NCBI RefSeq assembly: GCF_010729105.1
Contig: NZ_AP022573.1
Location: 4,588,001-4,652,000 of the forward strand
Length of the DNA stretch: 64,000 nucleotides
Direction: 5' to 3'
Source of the DNA: Mycobacterium saskatchewanense
GTDB taxonomy: Bacteria > Actinomycetota > Actinomycetes > Mycobacteriales > Mycobacteriaceae
Under the pieces are notes generated by a model. That model was not told the DNA's origin. It did no database searches and saw nothing but the letters and a program-made list of their open reading frames with translations. Positions 35,540 through 46,100 of the stretch are shown here, in pieces. Position 1 is the first letter of the stretch; each line of letters begins with the position of its first letter. The position numbers and the translations under genes are program-made.

Positions 35540-36487
35540 ATGAGCACGGCCAGGTCCGACGGCGACAGCTGGGAGATCACCGAGAGCGTCGGGGCGACGG
35601 CGCTCGGGGTGGCCGCCGCACGGGCGGCGGAAACCCGCAGCGAGAACCCGTTGATCAAGGATCCGTTCGCGCAGGTCTTCCTCGACGCCGTCGGCGACGG
35701 GGTGTGGAACTGGTACTCCGCGGCCCAGCTGTCCCCGGAGGTCCTCGAGGCGGAGCCGCAGCTGCCGCTGCAGAGGCGGGCGATGGTCGGCTACATGGCT
35801 TCGCGCACCGCGTTTTTCGACCAGTTCTTCCTTGACGCCACGCATGCGGGCATCCGGCAGGTGGTGATCCTCGCGGCCGGCCTGGACTCGCGGGCGTGGC
35901 GGTTGGCGTGGCCGGACGGCATCACGGTGTACGAGCTGGACCAGCCGAGGGTGCTGGACTTCAAGCAGTCGACGCTGGCCGAGCATGGCGCGCGGCCGGC
36001 CTGTGACCGGGTCGCCGTCGCGGTGGACCTGCGCCACGACTGGCCGGAGGCGTTGCGGCAGGCCGGTTTCGACGCCTCGGCGCCGAGTGCCTGGTCCGCC
36101 GAGGGCCTGATGCCGTACCTGCCGGCGGCCGCTCAGGATCTGCTGTTCGACCGTGTTCACGGGCTCGCCGCGGTGGGTAGCCGGGTGGCCGTGGAGGCGT
36201 TGGGCCCGAAGTTTCTCGACCCCGAGTTTCGTGCGAGGCGACGCGAGCGGATGGACCGCATCCGCGAGTTGATGGCCAAGGTGGACCCGCAGCGCCAGGT
36301 GCCCCGCACCGAAGAGCTGTGGTACTTCGAGGAGCGCGAGGACGTCGGTGACTGGTTCCGTCGCCACGGCTGGAACGTGACCGTCACGCCCGCCGACGAG
36401 CTGATGGCGGGGTATGGCCGCCAGGCGGCCCAAGAGGTCGAGGACGCCGTCCCCGGCAACCTTTTCGTGGCCGCGCAGCGGGCCTGA
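35540..36487 (+). CDS. SAM-dependent methyltransferase, tandem paralogue
   Basis: This 315-residue paralogue of the preceding gene has the same start ([20 protein letters not shown]) and SAM motif ([18 protein letters not shown]). The close similarity over the full length and the 7-nt spacing point to local duplication. A ribosome site overlaps the previous stop. It is convergent with the VTT-domain gene, with only 3 bp between stops. Confidence 0.9.
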   Translation: MSTARSDGDSWEITESVGATALGVAAARAAETRSENPLIKDPFAQVFLDAVGDGVWNWYSAAQLSPEVLEAEPQLPLQRRAMVGYMASRTAFFDQFFLDATHAGIRQVVILAAGLDSRAWRLAWPDGITVYELDQPRVLDFKQSTLAEHGARPACDRVAVAVDLRHDWPEALRQAGFDASAPSAWSAEGLMPYLPAAAQDLLFDRVHGLAAVGSRVAVEALGPKFLDPEFRARRRERMDRIRELMAKVDPQRQVPRTEELWYFEEREDVGDWFRRHGWNVTVTPADELMAGYGRQAAQEVEDAVPGNLFVAAQRA

Positions 36488-36490
36488 CGC

Positions 36491-37252
36491 CTATTGGGCG
36501 CTAGCTCCCGGTCCTTCTTGCCGAGCGTCCCCCTCGCCGCGCCCGGCGTGCGTACGCCATCGCCGGTAGCCGCGCCGGGCGGCGACGGCGCCCACGACGG
36601 CGCTGATGCACCACACCGCTATCGCCGAATATGCCAGCCACGAGGAGCGATTCGCGATCGATGCGCCGAGCGCGGTGTAGGCGAAGGCCCGGGGCACGGA
36701 GCCGATGAACGATCCGAGGGCCATCTGCCACAACGGAACTCCGAACGCCCCGAAGGCGTAGGAGGCCAGCGCATCGGAGATCCCGGGAACGAAGCGCTGA
36801 CCCACGACCGCCCACAGTCCGCGGCGCTCGATCAGCGCATCGATCCGGTCGGCGCGCATGGGCCCCAATAGCACCCGGGCGCTGTTCGCTCCGGCCCGGC
36901 GCCCGACGACGCTCGCGACGATCGCGGTGCCCACCGTCGCCCCCAGCGTCACGAAGATCCCGAGCAGGGGCCCGAAGAGGAGCCCGCTGCCCGCCGCCAG
37001 TATCGAACCCGGCACAAACAAGGCGCCCAGCGCTGCCGACGCCACCACGTAGGTCAGCGGTGCCGCGGACCCCGTCGCGGAGACGATCCGCCGCACCTCG
37101 TCGACGTCGACGACCCGCGCCACCGCGACCAGATAGAACATCGCGAGCAAAAACACCCCGAACACGGCGAGGCGCAGGATGTGGGGCCACCGGGACGCCG
37201 GGGCCGACTCGGTGCCGTCGGTCGTGGTGATCCGCTTCTTCGCTACCGCCAT
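36491..37252 (-). CDS. VTT-domain (DedA/TVP38-TMEM64 family) membrane protein
   Basis: The 253-residue protein has about five helices and the VTT core: ALFVPGSILAAGSGLLFG (about 77-94), the G/A-rich GATVGTAIVASVVGRRAGA, and the signature QRFVPGISDALASYAFGAFG (about 151-170). Members act in lipid scrambling or undecaprenyl-phosphate recycling. It resembles M. tuberculosis Rv0625c. It lies 22 nt after the SDR and is the last gene of the leftward run that starts with recC. Confidence 0.88.
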   Translation of the reverse strand: MAVAKKRITTTDGTESAPASRWPHILRLAVFGVFLLAMFYLVAVARVVDVDEVRRIVSATGSAAPLTYVVASAALGALFVPGSILAAGSGLLFGPLLGIFVTLGATVGTAIVASVVGRRAGANSARVLLGPMRADRIDALIERRGLWAVVGQRFVPGISDALASYAFGAFGVPLWQMALGSFIGSVPRAFAYTALGASIANRSSWLAYSAIAVWCISAVVGAVAARRGYRRWRTHAGRGEGDARQEGPGASAQ

Positions 37253-37274
37253 AGCCGTGCTGTGAGAACCGTTC

Positions 37275-38072
37275 TCAGCGCTTCATCATTCGTGTGACGA
37301 TAGGCCTGGCCAGCGGCGCGGGAATGAACCGCGACGATCCCAGCGTGAGCTGTACCCGCGGGCCTCCGGGCACCACGGACGCGCGCCCGCGGTCGGCGGC
37401 CTTCAACGCGTCGGCGACTACACGTTCGGCGGAGACCTGCGTGAACGTCGGTAACCGGTCGATCACGTGAACCGCGTCGTTCGTCGCCTGGAATTCCGTT
37501 GGGACCGGACCGGGGCAAACCGCGGTGACCGTCACCCCGTTACCGGCGACCTCGGCGTGTACCGCCTCGGACAGCCACAGCACGTACGCTTTGGCCGCGG
37601 CGTAGCCGGCGCCGTACGGCGCCGGCTGAAACCCCGACACCGACGACATGTTGATGATCGCGCCGCGCCCTCGCTCGACCATGCCCGGCAGGTAGCGCAG
37701 CATCAGATCGGCAACGGCCTCGACATCGACGCGCAGCACCTGCAATTCCTCGTCGCGACCGTTGGCGCCGAACTTCGTGTAGATGCCGAGACCGGCGCTG
37801 TTCACCAGCACAGCAACGTGCGCGCCCAGCTCTTCGATCCGCGCGGCGAGCCGGTCTCGGTCCTGCGGAACCGCGAGATCGGCGCCTACGGCGACAGCGT
37901 GCGTGTCACCGCCCAGCTCCGAGCACAGCTCTTTCAACCGGTCCTCCCGGCGGGCGGTGACGACCACGCGGTGGCCGCGGGCCACAAGTTGCCGGGCGAA
38001 TTCTTTACCGATGCCTGAGGACGCGCCCGTAACAAGGGCGACGGACCCGGTGGATGGCGGTGGGAGTGTCAT
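37275..38072 (-). CDS. Short-chain dehydrogenase/reductase
   Basis: The 265-residue classical SDR has the cofactor loop TGASSGIG (15-22), NSAG (91-94), the catalytic serine region MSSVSG and Y157-x3-K161. An NADP preference is suggested by the basic TARRED after strand 2. It could reduce a fatty acyl or other carbonyl. It begins 11 nt after the recD stop, so it is probably transcribed with recCBD, though a functional link is not evident. Confidence 0.92.
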   Translation of the reverse strand: MTLPPPSTGSVALVTGASSGIGKEFARQLVARGHRVVVTARREDRLKELCSELGGDTHAVAVGADLAVPQDRDRLAARIEELGAHVAVLVNSAGLGIYTKFGANGRDEELQVLRVDVEAVADLMLRYLPGMVERGRGAIINMSSVSGFQPAPYGAGYAAAKAYVLWLSEAVHAEVAGNGVTVTAVCPGPVPTEFQATNDAVHVIDRLPTFTQVSAERVVADALKAADRGRASVVPGGPRVQLTLGSSRFIPAPLARPIVTRMMKR

Positions 38073-38083
38073 GTACGGCGAGC

Positions 38084-39844
38084 CTATGCGGAGCCACCAA
38101 CGCGTTCAAATGCCGTGCCCTGCAGGCGCAGCCGCAGACCACTGGCCCGCACGGCCCGACGCTCGATCGCGGCCCGTATCGAGACCTCCGAACCGACCAC
38201 CCGGACCTTGGCCTTCGCTCGCGTCACCGCCGTGTAGAACAGCTCACGCGTGAGCAGCCGCGAATCCTCCGGCGGCAGCAGGACGGTCACCTCGTCCGCC
38301 TGGCTGCCCTGGCTCTTGTGGATCGTCATGGCGTGCATCGTCTCGACGTCGCCGAGGCGGCTCGTCGCGAAGTCCAGCGGCCCACCGGCGCCGGCGATAA
38401 CGGCTCGCAGGCCGTCCGGGCCGGCCACCGTTACGCCGTTGTCGCCGTTGTAGATTCGCAGCCCGTAGTCGTTCGCGGTCACCAGCAGCGGCCGCCCGGC
38501 ATACCACTCCGCCCACGCCGGCTGGCCCGTCTCGTCGGCCATCCATCTCTGCACTTGTGCGTTCCAGTGCGCCACGCCGAACGGCCCCCGCCGGTGCGCG
38601 CACAACAGCCGGTGCTCGTCGAGCGCCGCCAGCGCGACAGCGGTGGCGCCCAGCACGGCCGCCTCCCGCAGCCGCAAGGCATGCGACAGCAGGATTGGGC
38701 GCAGTCGCGGCGACGGGTCCTCGCCCTCCCCGAACTCGACATACTCGATGTGCTCGTCGCCGGATCGCAGCAGCGCCAGCGCCCCATCTTGATCGCCAAC
38801 GCGGATCGCATCGGCCAGCGCGCCGATCGACTCGCCGAATCGGTGCGAGGTGCGCAGCGCCGCCACCCGCACGTCGGCCCGCACCGACAGGCCGTCCACC
38901 AGGTCGGCCAGCACCGCGCCCGCTTCCACCGACGCCAACTGGTCGGCGTCGCCGGCCAGCACCAGCCGCGCGTCCGGACGCACCGCCTCCAGGAGGCGCG
39001 CCATCATGGTCAGCGACACCATGGAGGTCTCGTCGACCACGATCACGTCGTGCGGCAACCGATTCGCGCGGTCGTGCCGAAAACGCGTCGATGATCCCGG
39101 CCTGGAACCGAGTAGCCGGTGCAGCGTCACCGCCTGCAGTCGCCCCAGCCGCTCGCGGTCGGCCTGGGCAAGCGCCGAAACCTCCTGCGCCACCGCCTCC
39201 TGCAGGCGGGCAGCCGCCTTGCCCGTCGGTGCGGCCAGCGCAATCCGCGGCCGGGCCGACGCCGACGACTCAGCCTGCTCGGCGACCAACGCCAACAGCC
39301 GCGCGACCGTCGTCGTCTTCCCGGTGCCGGGGCCGCCGGTGAGCACAGTGATCCGCTGTGACAGGGCGATCTCAGCCGCCTCGCGTTGCTCTTCGAACCC
39401 GGCAGGAAAAAGCCGCTCGGCAGCGGGCAACTCGACGACTGGGCCGGGCGCGAGCAACGCCACCACGTCGTCGCGCACCTGGGTCTCCTCCAGCCAGTAC
39501 CGGTCGAGGTAGAGCAGGCGGTCGTCATAGAGACGCAGCACCGGCGGATCACCGAGCAACGCGCTGCGCCGCACCGCCGCCAGCCACGCCGCGTCACCGG
39601 GCCAGGGCAGTTCCGCGGCGCCGACGGTCCCGGCGACCGTCGACAGGTCGACGCACACCGACCCGCCCCGCAGCGCGCGCACCACCAACGCCGTCGCCAG
39701 CGCCACCCGCTCGTCGGGTTCCTTCCCGAGCGCGCACACACGCTGGGCCACCAGGACGTCCGAGAGGTCCAGCACGCCAGCCTCGTTGAACACCTTCAGC
39801 AGGCCGGTCACGGTGACGGCCACTTCCACCTCGGCGACCGTCAC
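38084..39844 (-). CDS. recD: Exodeoxyribonuclease V alpha subunit RecD
   Basis: The 586-residue SF1B (5'-3') helicase subunit of RecBCD has Walker A TGGPGTGKT (169-177), a DE-type Walker B in VIVVDETSMVSL, and the C-terminal UvrD-like IHKSQGSQADEV. GTG 39844 overlaps the recB stop as GTGA, so the subunits are coupled; an in-frame ATG further upstream is antisense-free but lies inside recB. In mycobacteria RecBCD serves mainly single-strand annealing repair. Order recC-recB-recD matches M. tuberculosis. Confidence 0.95.
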   Translation of the reverse strand: MTVAEVEVAVTVTGLLKVFNEAGVLDLSDVLVAQRVCALGKEPDERVALATALVVRALRGGSVCVDLSTVAGTVGAAELPWPGDAAWLAAVRRSALLGDPPVLRLYDDRLLYLDRYWLEETQVRDDVVALLAPGPVVELPAAERLFPAGFEEQREAAEIALSQRITVLTGGPGTGKTTTVARLLALVAEQAESSASARPRIALAAPTGKAAARLQEAVAQEVSALAQADRERLGRLQAVTLHRLLGSRPGSSTRFRHDRANRLPHDVIVVDETSMVSLTMMARLLEAVRPDARLVLAGDADQLASVEAGAVLADLVDGLSVRADVRVAALRTSHRFGESIGALADAIRVGDQDGALALLRSGDEHIEYVEFGEGEDPSPRLRPILLSHALRLREAAVLGATAVALAALDEHRLLCAHRRGPFGVAHWNAQVQRWMADETGQPAWAEWYAGRPLLVTANDYGLRIYNGDNGVTVAGPDGLRAVIAGAGGPLDFATSRLGDVETMHAMTIHKSQGSQADEVTVLLPPEDSRLLTRELFYTAVTRAKAKVRVVGSEVSIRAAIERRAVRASGLRLRLQGTAFERVGGSA

Positions 39845-42800
39845 GCCACCCGCCTCCCCTCGTCGAGGAGGTCGGAGAGCGCCACCACCAGAGTCGAGGG
39901 CGGATTCCAGCCGAACACCCCGGCCGGATGCCCGTCGTACACGGGTGTCTCGGCGCCGCACATGCCCCGCAGGAACAGATACAGCACCCCGCCCAAGTGC
40001 CGCGCCGGGTCGTACCCGGCGACCCGCCACCGCAGAAACCTGTGCAGGACAACGGTGTACAACAGCGCCTGCAGGGGATAGTCGGAGTGCAGCATCGCGT
40101 CTGACAACCGGGCGTGGCTGTACTCGGCGGCGGTGTCGCCCAGGTGGTTGGTCTTGTAATCCGCGACGAGATAGCGCTCGCCGGGGAGTCGCAGCACCAC
40201 GTCGATCGACCCGGACAGATACCCGCGCAGGGGCTGGCCACCGAGGCTGGCGGACCTGAGCCGATCAGCGTAGGACGCCAGCGGATCCCCGGCGGGCAGG
40301 TGCGCCGCCAGCAGTTCGCCGATGTCTGACACGGACACCTCCGGCGTGGCCCCGCGCAGATCGCCCCGGGCCAAGGGGATTTCGAAGTCCATCTCGCGCA
40401 TCCGATCCCGCACCCCGATGCGCCGCAGCGTCACGCCGGCCGCCAGCGGGCCGAGCGGAGTGTCGTGCATCGGCACCAACGCGGCGGCTAACTCGGCGGC
40501 GTCCGCGTCGACCGGCCACCACGCGAATTGGCGGCGCACCTCCCGCTCCAGCTCGGCCGGCAGGTCCGCCGCGCCGGGGTCGGCGGCCTCGAGCACCGCG
40601 TGCACCAGTGAACCGAACGTCGCACCGGCGGGCATGGCCGCGAGCGAGGACGCGAGATCCCGACCGGAAGCCGGTGCGGTGACGACGACCGCCTCCGCCT
40701 CGTCGTCGCGGACGCCGGCCTCCGGTTCGCTGGTCACGCCCGCCGTGGGATAGTCCCTCGCCTCCTCTGCGACCCGGACCAGCGCCGAATACGAGGTCCG
40801 CCGCCAGCCGGTGTCGATGGCCCGGTGGAAGTGGCGCACCGCCAAGGCGCCGGTCGGCGCGGGCCTTTCCGCCCGGGCGGGGGAGCCGATCACCGATTCC
40901 TCCACCGACGGCCCGCCGGCGGCCTCCCACCGCTGGAACAACGCCCAGGCGTCCTCGTCGGAGATGCGCGGCGCGCACCGGTCCGGCACCTCGGCCTCGC
41001 CCGGGCCGCGTCCGCGCATCAGCCGCGAAAGCCCGCCACTGACTTCGTCTTTCGTTGGCGCCCACCACGCCACCACCTGGCAGCGCGCCCGGGTCAGCGC
41101 GACGTAGGTCAGCCGGATGTTGTCGCGGGCGGCCTCCAGGCGGTTCAGCTCCTCGACCCCCTGCCGCTCCAGTTGGTCCGCCTTGCCGCCGATGTACAGG
41201 CAACGGGCGTCGGTCGCGTCGTGGTAGAGCACGATGTCGTCGCTGCGGACGTGGCGGTTGAACGCGAACGGCAGGTAGACGACGGGGAACTGCAGGCCCT
41301 TGGCGACGAAGACGGTCATGATCTGCACCGCGGCGGCGTCGCTGTCGAGGCGGCGGTTGCGTTCGGCCACGCCGGCGCGGGTGTCGCACTGATGCCGCAG
41401 CCAGTCGCGCATCGCCGGCAGGCCGAGGCGTTCGCGGTGCCCGGTCTCGTGGAGCAGCTGCGCGATGTGGGCGAGGTCGGTCATGTGCCGCTCCCCGCCG
41501 CGCTGACCGAGCACCCGCCGGCCCATGCCGGCGACCTGGGCCGCCTCGAACACCGCCGCCACGCCACGCAGCCGCGCATGGTTGACCCACTCCCGCAGCG
41601 TGCCCGCAACGCGGTCGGTCAGCGCGTCGCCCTCGGCCGCAAGGGTTTCCGCGGTCTCGCCGAAGAACATCGTGCAGGCGGCGGCCCGCACCAGCCCACT
41701 GCGCTGCGGCGCGTCGAAGGCCTCCAGCAGGCACAGCCAATCCTTGGCGGCCGCCGAATCGAAGACGTCCGTGTCGCCCGTGTAGACCGCCGGGATGCCG
41801 GCGGCGGCCAGCGCATCGCGGCACGCCCGCGCGTCCCTGTGCTGCTCGACGATCACGGCGATGTCGCCCGCCGCGACGCGGCGCCCCTCGTAGGTCGCCG
41901 CGCTGGCCAGCAGTTCCGCGATGTCCGCGGCGAGGTCGCCCGGAATGTGTTGGCGCACCGCGTCGATCGGGACGTTGTCGGTACCCGCGAACCCCACGGC
42001 GTGCCGCCTGACGACCCGCAGCCGAAACGGCGCGTTGCGCGGCGCGCCGGACAGGCGGTGCCCGGCGTGGTGCGCCTCGACCTCGCGGACGACGATCGAC
42101 GGGTGACCCAGGGTCGCGCCGCGCAGCACCGTCTGCAGACGGTCGACGAGCGCCTTGTCGCTGCGCCAGTTGACCGTCAGCGTAAAACGGGCGTCGGCGG
42201 TTTGGGCGGCCTTGAGGTAGGTGTGGATGTCGCCACCCCGGAACCCATAGATGGCCTGCTTCGGGTCGCCGATCAGGATCAGTGTCGACCGGCCGCTGAA
42301 CGCGCGTTCGAGCACCTGCCACTGGATGGGGTCGGTGTCCTGGAACTCGTCGACCAAAACGAGACGCCAGCGTCCCCGCATCCGTTCGCGGGCCGGCGAA
42401 TCCGGGGATTCGAGGGCTTCGGCCAGCCGCGTGAGCAGGTCGTCATAGCTGAGGATGCGCAGCCGCCGCTTGCGGCGGTCGAGCTCCGCGAGCACCCGGT
42501 TGGCGAACCGTAGCCGCACGCCGGGTTCACCGTCCGGATCCGGCTCGGCGGGACGCAACTTCGCGCATGGATCGCCGACGACGGCCTTGGCGAGGGCGAG
42601 GGCCTGCGGGTAGCTCAGCACCGGATCATCTTCCTGGCCGCCGAAGTCCGCCAGGTACAGATCGTCGACGATCTCGGTGACCAAACCGTCCAGGTCTTCC
42701 TCGAGAATGCCGCCTGTGGCGGTGTCACCGGCCACGCCAAGGGATTTCAACACAGAGCCGCAGAACTCGTGGGTGGTGGCGATGGTGGCCGCGTCGAAGT

Positions 42801-43134
42801 TCGCCAACGCGTCGCGCAGCCGCCGGCCGGCCAGCGCGCGGTCCTCGTCGCTACCGCGCGCCAGGTGCCGCAACAGGTCACTGTCGGCGGGCGCGCGGCC
42901 CTCGAGCACCGACAGCGCCGCGGAGATCTGGTCGCGCACGCGTTCGCGGAGCTCGCGGCTGGCGGCGCGGTTGAACGTGATCAGCAGCATCTGCTCGAGC
43001 GCCGCGCCGGTCTCGGCCAGGTAGCGGGTGACGAGCCCGGCGAGCGCGAACGTCTTACCGGTGCCGGCGCTGGCCTCCAGCACGGTGGTGGAGCCCTCCT
43101 TGGGTAGCGGCCCGGTCAGGTCGAAGGGATCCAT
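39841..43134 (-). CDS. recB: Exodeoxyribonuclease V beta subunit RecB
   Basis: The 1097-residue SF1A helicase-nuclease has Walker A ASAGTGKT (21-28), motif II LVDEFQDTDPIQW, motif III-type GDPKQAIYGFRGGD, and a C-terminal RecB nuclease domain with GSLVHAVLE and the Asp-x-Lys motif YLVADYKTNH near residue 990. ATG 43134 overlaps the recC stop by 1 nt and follows GAGGGGAG. It is the 3'-5' motor and nuclease of the DNA end-processing complex. Confidence 0.96.
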   Translation of the reverse strand: MDPFDLTGPLPKEGSTTVLEASAGTGKTFALAGLVTRYLAETGAALEQMLLITFNRAASRELRERVRDQISAALSVLEGRAPADSDLLRHLARGSDEDRALAGRRLRDALANFDAATIATTHEFCGSVLKSLGVAGDTATGGILEEDLDGLVTEIVDDLYLADFGGQEDDPVLSYPQALALAKAVVGDPCAKLRPAEPDPDGEPGVRLRFANRVLAELDRRKRRLRILSYDDLLTRLAEALESPDSPARERMRGRWRLVLVDEFQDTDPIQWQVLERAFSGRSTLILIGDPKQAIYGFRGGDIHTYLKAAQTADARFTLTVNWRSDKALVDRLQTVLRGATLGHPSIVVREVEAHHAGHRLSGAPRNAPFRLRVVRRHAVGFAGTDNVPIDAVRQHIPGDLAADIAELLASAATYEGRRVAAGDIAVIVEQHRDARACRDALAAAGIPAVYTGDTDVFDSAAAKDWLCLLEAFDAPQRSGLVRAAACTMFFGETAETLAAEGDALTDRVAGTLREWVNHARLRGVAAVFEAAQVAGMGRRVLGQRGGERHMTDLAHIAQLLHETGHRERLGLPAMRDWLRHQCDTRAGVAERNRRLDSDAAAVQIMTVFVAKGLQFPVVYLPFAFNRHVRSDDIVLYHDATDARCLYIGGKADQLERQGVEELNRLEAARDNIRLTYVALTRARCQVVAWWAPTKDEVSGGLSRLMRGRGPGEAEVPDRCAPRISDEDAWALFQRWEAAGGPSVEESVIGSPARAERPAPTGALAVRHFHRAIDTGWRRTSYSALVRVAEEARDYPTAGVTSEPEAGVRDDEAEAVVVTAPASGRDLASSLAAMPAGATFGSLVHAVLEAADPGAADLPAELEREVRRQFAWWPVDADAAELAAALVPMHDTPLGPLAAGVTLRRIGVRDRMREMDFEIPLARGDLRGATPEVSVSDIGELLAAHLPAGDPLASYADRLRSASLGGQPLRGYLSGSIDVVLRLPGERYLVADYKTNHLGDTAAEYSHARLSDAMLHSDYPLQALLYTVVLHRFLRWRVAGYDPARHLGGVLYLFLRGMCGAETPVYDGHPAGVFGWNPPSTLVVALSDLLDEGRRVA

Positions 43135-46100
43135 CACACGCTCCCCTCGGCGGCCAGCAGCGGCAGCCACAGGCGGGCGGCGAGCGCACCCAACCGGGTG
43201 TTCTCCCCGGGCATCTCCTCGCCCGGCCGCGGCCCGTCGAGCAGCAGGCGGTCCATCCCGCTGTTGGCACCCCAGACCCGGGCGTGCGCGCGCTCGTCGT
43301 TCTCACCGTTGTGAAACCGGGTGGACTCCCACTTCGCGCGTGCGGCCGCGTAGGGGTGGTCGCCGTCGCGGCGCGCCTCGGCCCAGGCGCATGACGTCTT
43401 CAGCGGCAGCGGTAGGGGCTCGCGCCTGCCCGCATCGTAGAGTGCCACCAGGTCCCGCGCGACCGCCACGGGCTCCGGCGGGGGCGCGAAGAGTCTCAAA
43501 CTAATCCGGTTTCGGCTATTTCCGCGGCCGATGCACAGCGCCGTCCAGTCGCGGCCGGGATGCTGCGCCGCGAGCGCAACCAGCCCGACCCAGGCCGCGA
43601 GCACGTGCTTGGGTGCGAGCCTGGAATACGTCACTGAGACCGTCCGCCCGCCGAACACCGGGGTGACCGTCCCAGTGAGAAAGCGCCCGCCGCCGAGGTC
43701 GACGCCGACGTCGTGCGCCGCGGGGCTGCCCGTCCGGTGACGCAGCGCGATCGCCGCGAGGTCACGCGCCCGGTCGCGGATCTCCTTGGCCTTGCGCACG
43801 CCGAGCCGCCCGGGCGGCAGCGTTCCGCGCCGCCACTCGGCGTGCGCGGCGACGTCGGGGTGCATGCCGCGCAGCATGTCGCGCAGCATGCGGTCGCCGA
43901 CCGTCCACTCTTGCAGCGCGTCGATCTCGACGGGCATCGCGTCCTCGATGACGTCGACGTCCCAGGGCAACGTGCAGTCGAGCGCGCGGAAGAAACCCTT
44001 CACCGGGTCCTTGAAGAAGTCGACCAGGTCGGCCACCGCGACATCGTCGGCGGCCGGAGCCGGTAGCGGACCCGAGATGAAAGGTCTTGGCGTGCGGCGC
44101 TTTCCAGCGGCAGCCGTGGCGGCGGCCAGCGCTGTTGGGTCGAACGTGAACGGCCCGCCGGGTACCAGCCGTCCGGGTTCGACGTTCTTGATGTCGAACG
44201 GCTGCAGCGGATGCCTGACGACGATGCGGTCTCGCACCGGCGTCTCGGTGGTCTGATCCAGGGCGTCGAGCAGCTCCGCGAGCGGCACCGCCGGCGGATA
44301 CGGGTGGCCGGTGTGCTCGTCGTTGCCCGTGTAGGTGATCACCAGGGTCTCGGTGGCCGCGCACACCGCGTCGAGCAGCAATTGCCGGTCCTCCGAGCGG
44401 ATGTCGCGCTCGCCGGTCATCGGGTCCCGTGCGAGCGCGTCGTCGCCGTCGGGGACGTCGAGCCGAGGAAACACCTTGTCGTCGAGCCCCACGAGGCAGA
44501 CCACCCGGTGCGGTACCGAGCGCATCGGCACCATGGTGCACACCGTCAGGGTGCCGGTGCGGAAGTTGGCCCGGGTCGGGCGCCCCGCGAGACGCGTCGA
44601 CAGCAGGGCCTGGATGTCCGGCAGTCGCAGGGCTGTGCCGGCGCGGTGTCCCGCCTGGCACACGACGTCGGCGAATTCCGAGCGTAGCTGCGCCTCGTGC
44701 CAGGCGTCAGAGGACCGGGTGAGCAGGGTCACGCCTTCGGTCAGTTTGTCCAGCCAGTCTGCCAACGTCCTTGTGCCGACTAGGCTTTCGCCGACGCGGT
44801 GCAGCCTGTCGACGTACTCGGCCAGCCGGCCGGCCAGTTCCACCTTGTCGCTGCCGACGTTGTCGAGCGGCAGGGCGGTGTCCAGCCACGCCCGTGAATC
44901 ATCGGACATCGCGACGCCGGTGAGGATGCGGTCCAACCCGAAGCGCCAGGTGTTGTGCAGGACGTGGTCCAGTCCGTACGGCGCCCGGTGCGACTTGTCG
45001 AACCCCCACCGGATGTTCGCCTCCCGGACCCACTCGGTGATCTGGTCGAGGTCGTCGTCGCTGAACCCGAAGCGGGCCCGCACGGGCGCCGCCTGCGCGA
45101 GGTTGAGCACCTGCGTGGCGGTGGCCCGGCTGCCCGCGAGGTCCAGCAGCCCGGCCGCCACCCCGAGCAGGGGATTGGTCTGGGACAGGGAGCGGTCGGC
45201 CAGCCGGACCCGCAGTTGGTGCGCGGGGTGTCCGGCGCCGGCGGTCTCCCCGAGGCCGAAGCCGGCGAGGATCAGCGGCGCGTAGGACTCGATGTCCGGG
45301 CACATCACCACGATGTCGCGGGGCTCCAGGGTCGGGTCGTCCTCCAGCAGGCCCAGCAGGACTTCGCGCAGCACGTCGATCTGCCGGGCGGCGCCGTGGC
45401 AGCTGTGCACCTGCACCGACCGGTCGCCGGCGGCAAGTGGACGGCCCGCGGGCCTGACCGCGTTCGCCGCGACGTCCGACTGTAGCCAGCCCAGCAGGGT
45501 CGCGGGATGTGTTGCGCGGTTTGAGAAGCCGAGGCATTCGTCGGTGGCGGGGGCGGCGGGCAGCGCCCGTTGCAGTTCGCGCAGGTCGCGGCCGAGGGTC
45601 CGCAGCAGCGGATGGCGCGCCGCATGCCGGCTCGCGTCGTCGGCGCGCGGCACCACCCCGTGGGTGTCGGCGAGCGCACGCCACAGGTGGTCGCTGGGGT
45701 GGGGCAGCCACAGGTGCACGTCGTGGTGGGCCGACAGCGCGTCGAGCAGCTCCACGTCGGTGCGCGCCAGCCGGGTGTGCCCGAACAGCGACAGCCGCGC
45801 GGGCAGGTCGGCGGGGCCCTCGCGCAGGCGGGCCAGCGTCTTTCGATGGCGGAGGTGCGGGGGATCGGCGGGGACGGTCGCCGCGACGGCCCGCCAGAGC
45901 TCCGGCTGCCAGGACAGGTCCGGGTCCACGCCGCCCGCGTTCCCGTCCGACCAGTCGGCCAGCAGTTCGGGACGTTGGCGGGCGTACGACGCGAACAGAC
46001 CGGCGAGCTGGCGCGCCACCGAATACCGTCGGCCGCGGCGCAATTCCGCCTCGAACCCGGTGTCGAAGTGACCCAAATGTGTTGCGAGTGTGCGGCACCA

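Noticed and set aside
34435..35658. N-terminal extension of the kinase-like membrane protein
   Set aside because: The extension is antisense to the methyltransferase genes; ATG 34434 gives a sensible membrane protein.
40825..42513. Long rightward open frame (562 codons)
   Set aside because: Antisense shadow of recB; composition is typical of a reverse-strand frame and no domain is recognisable.
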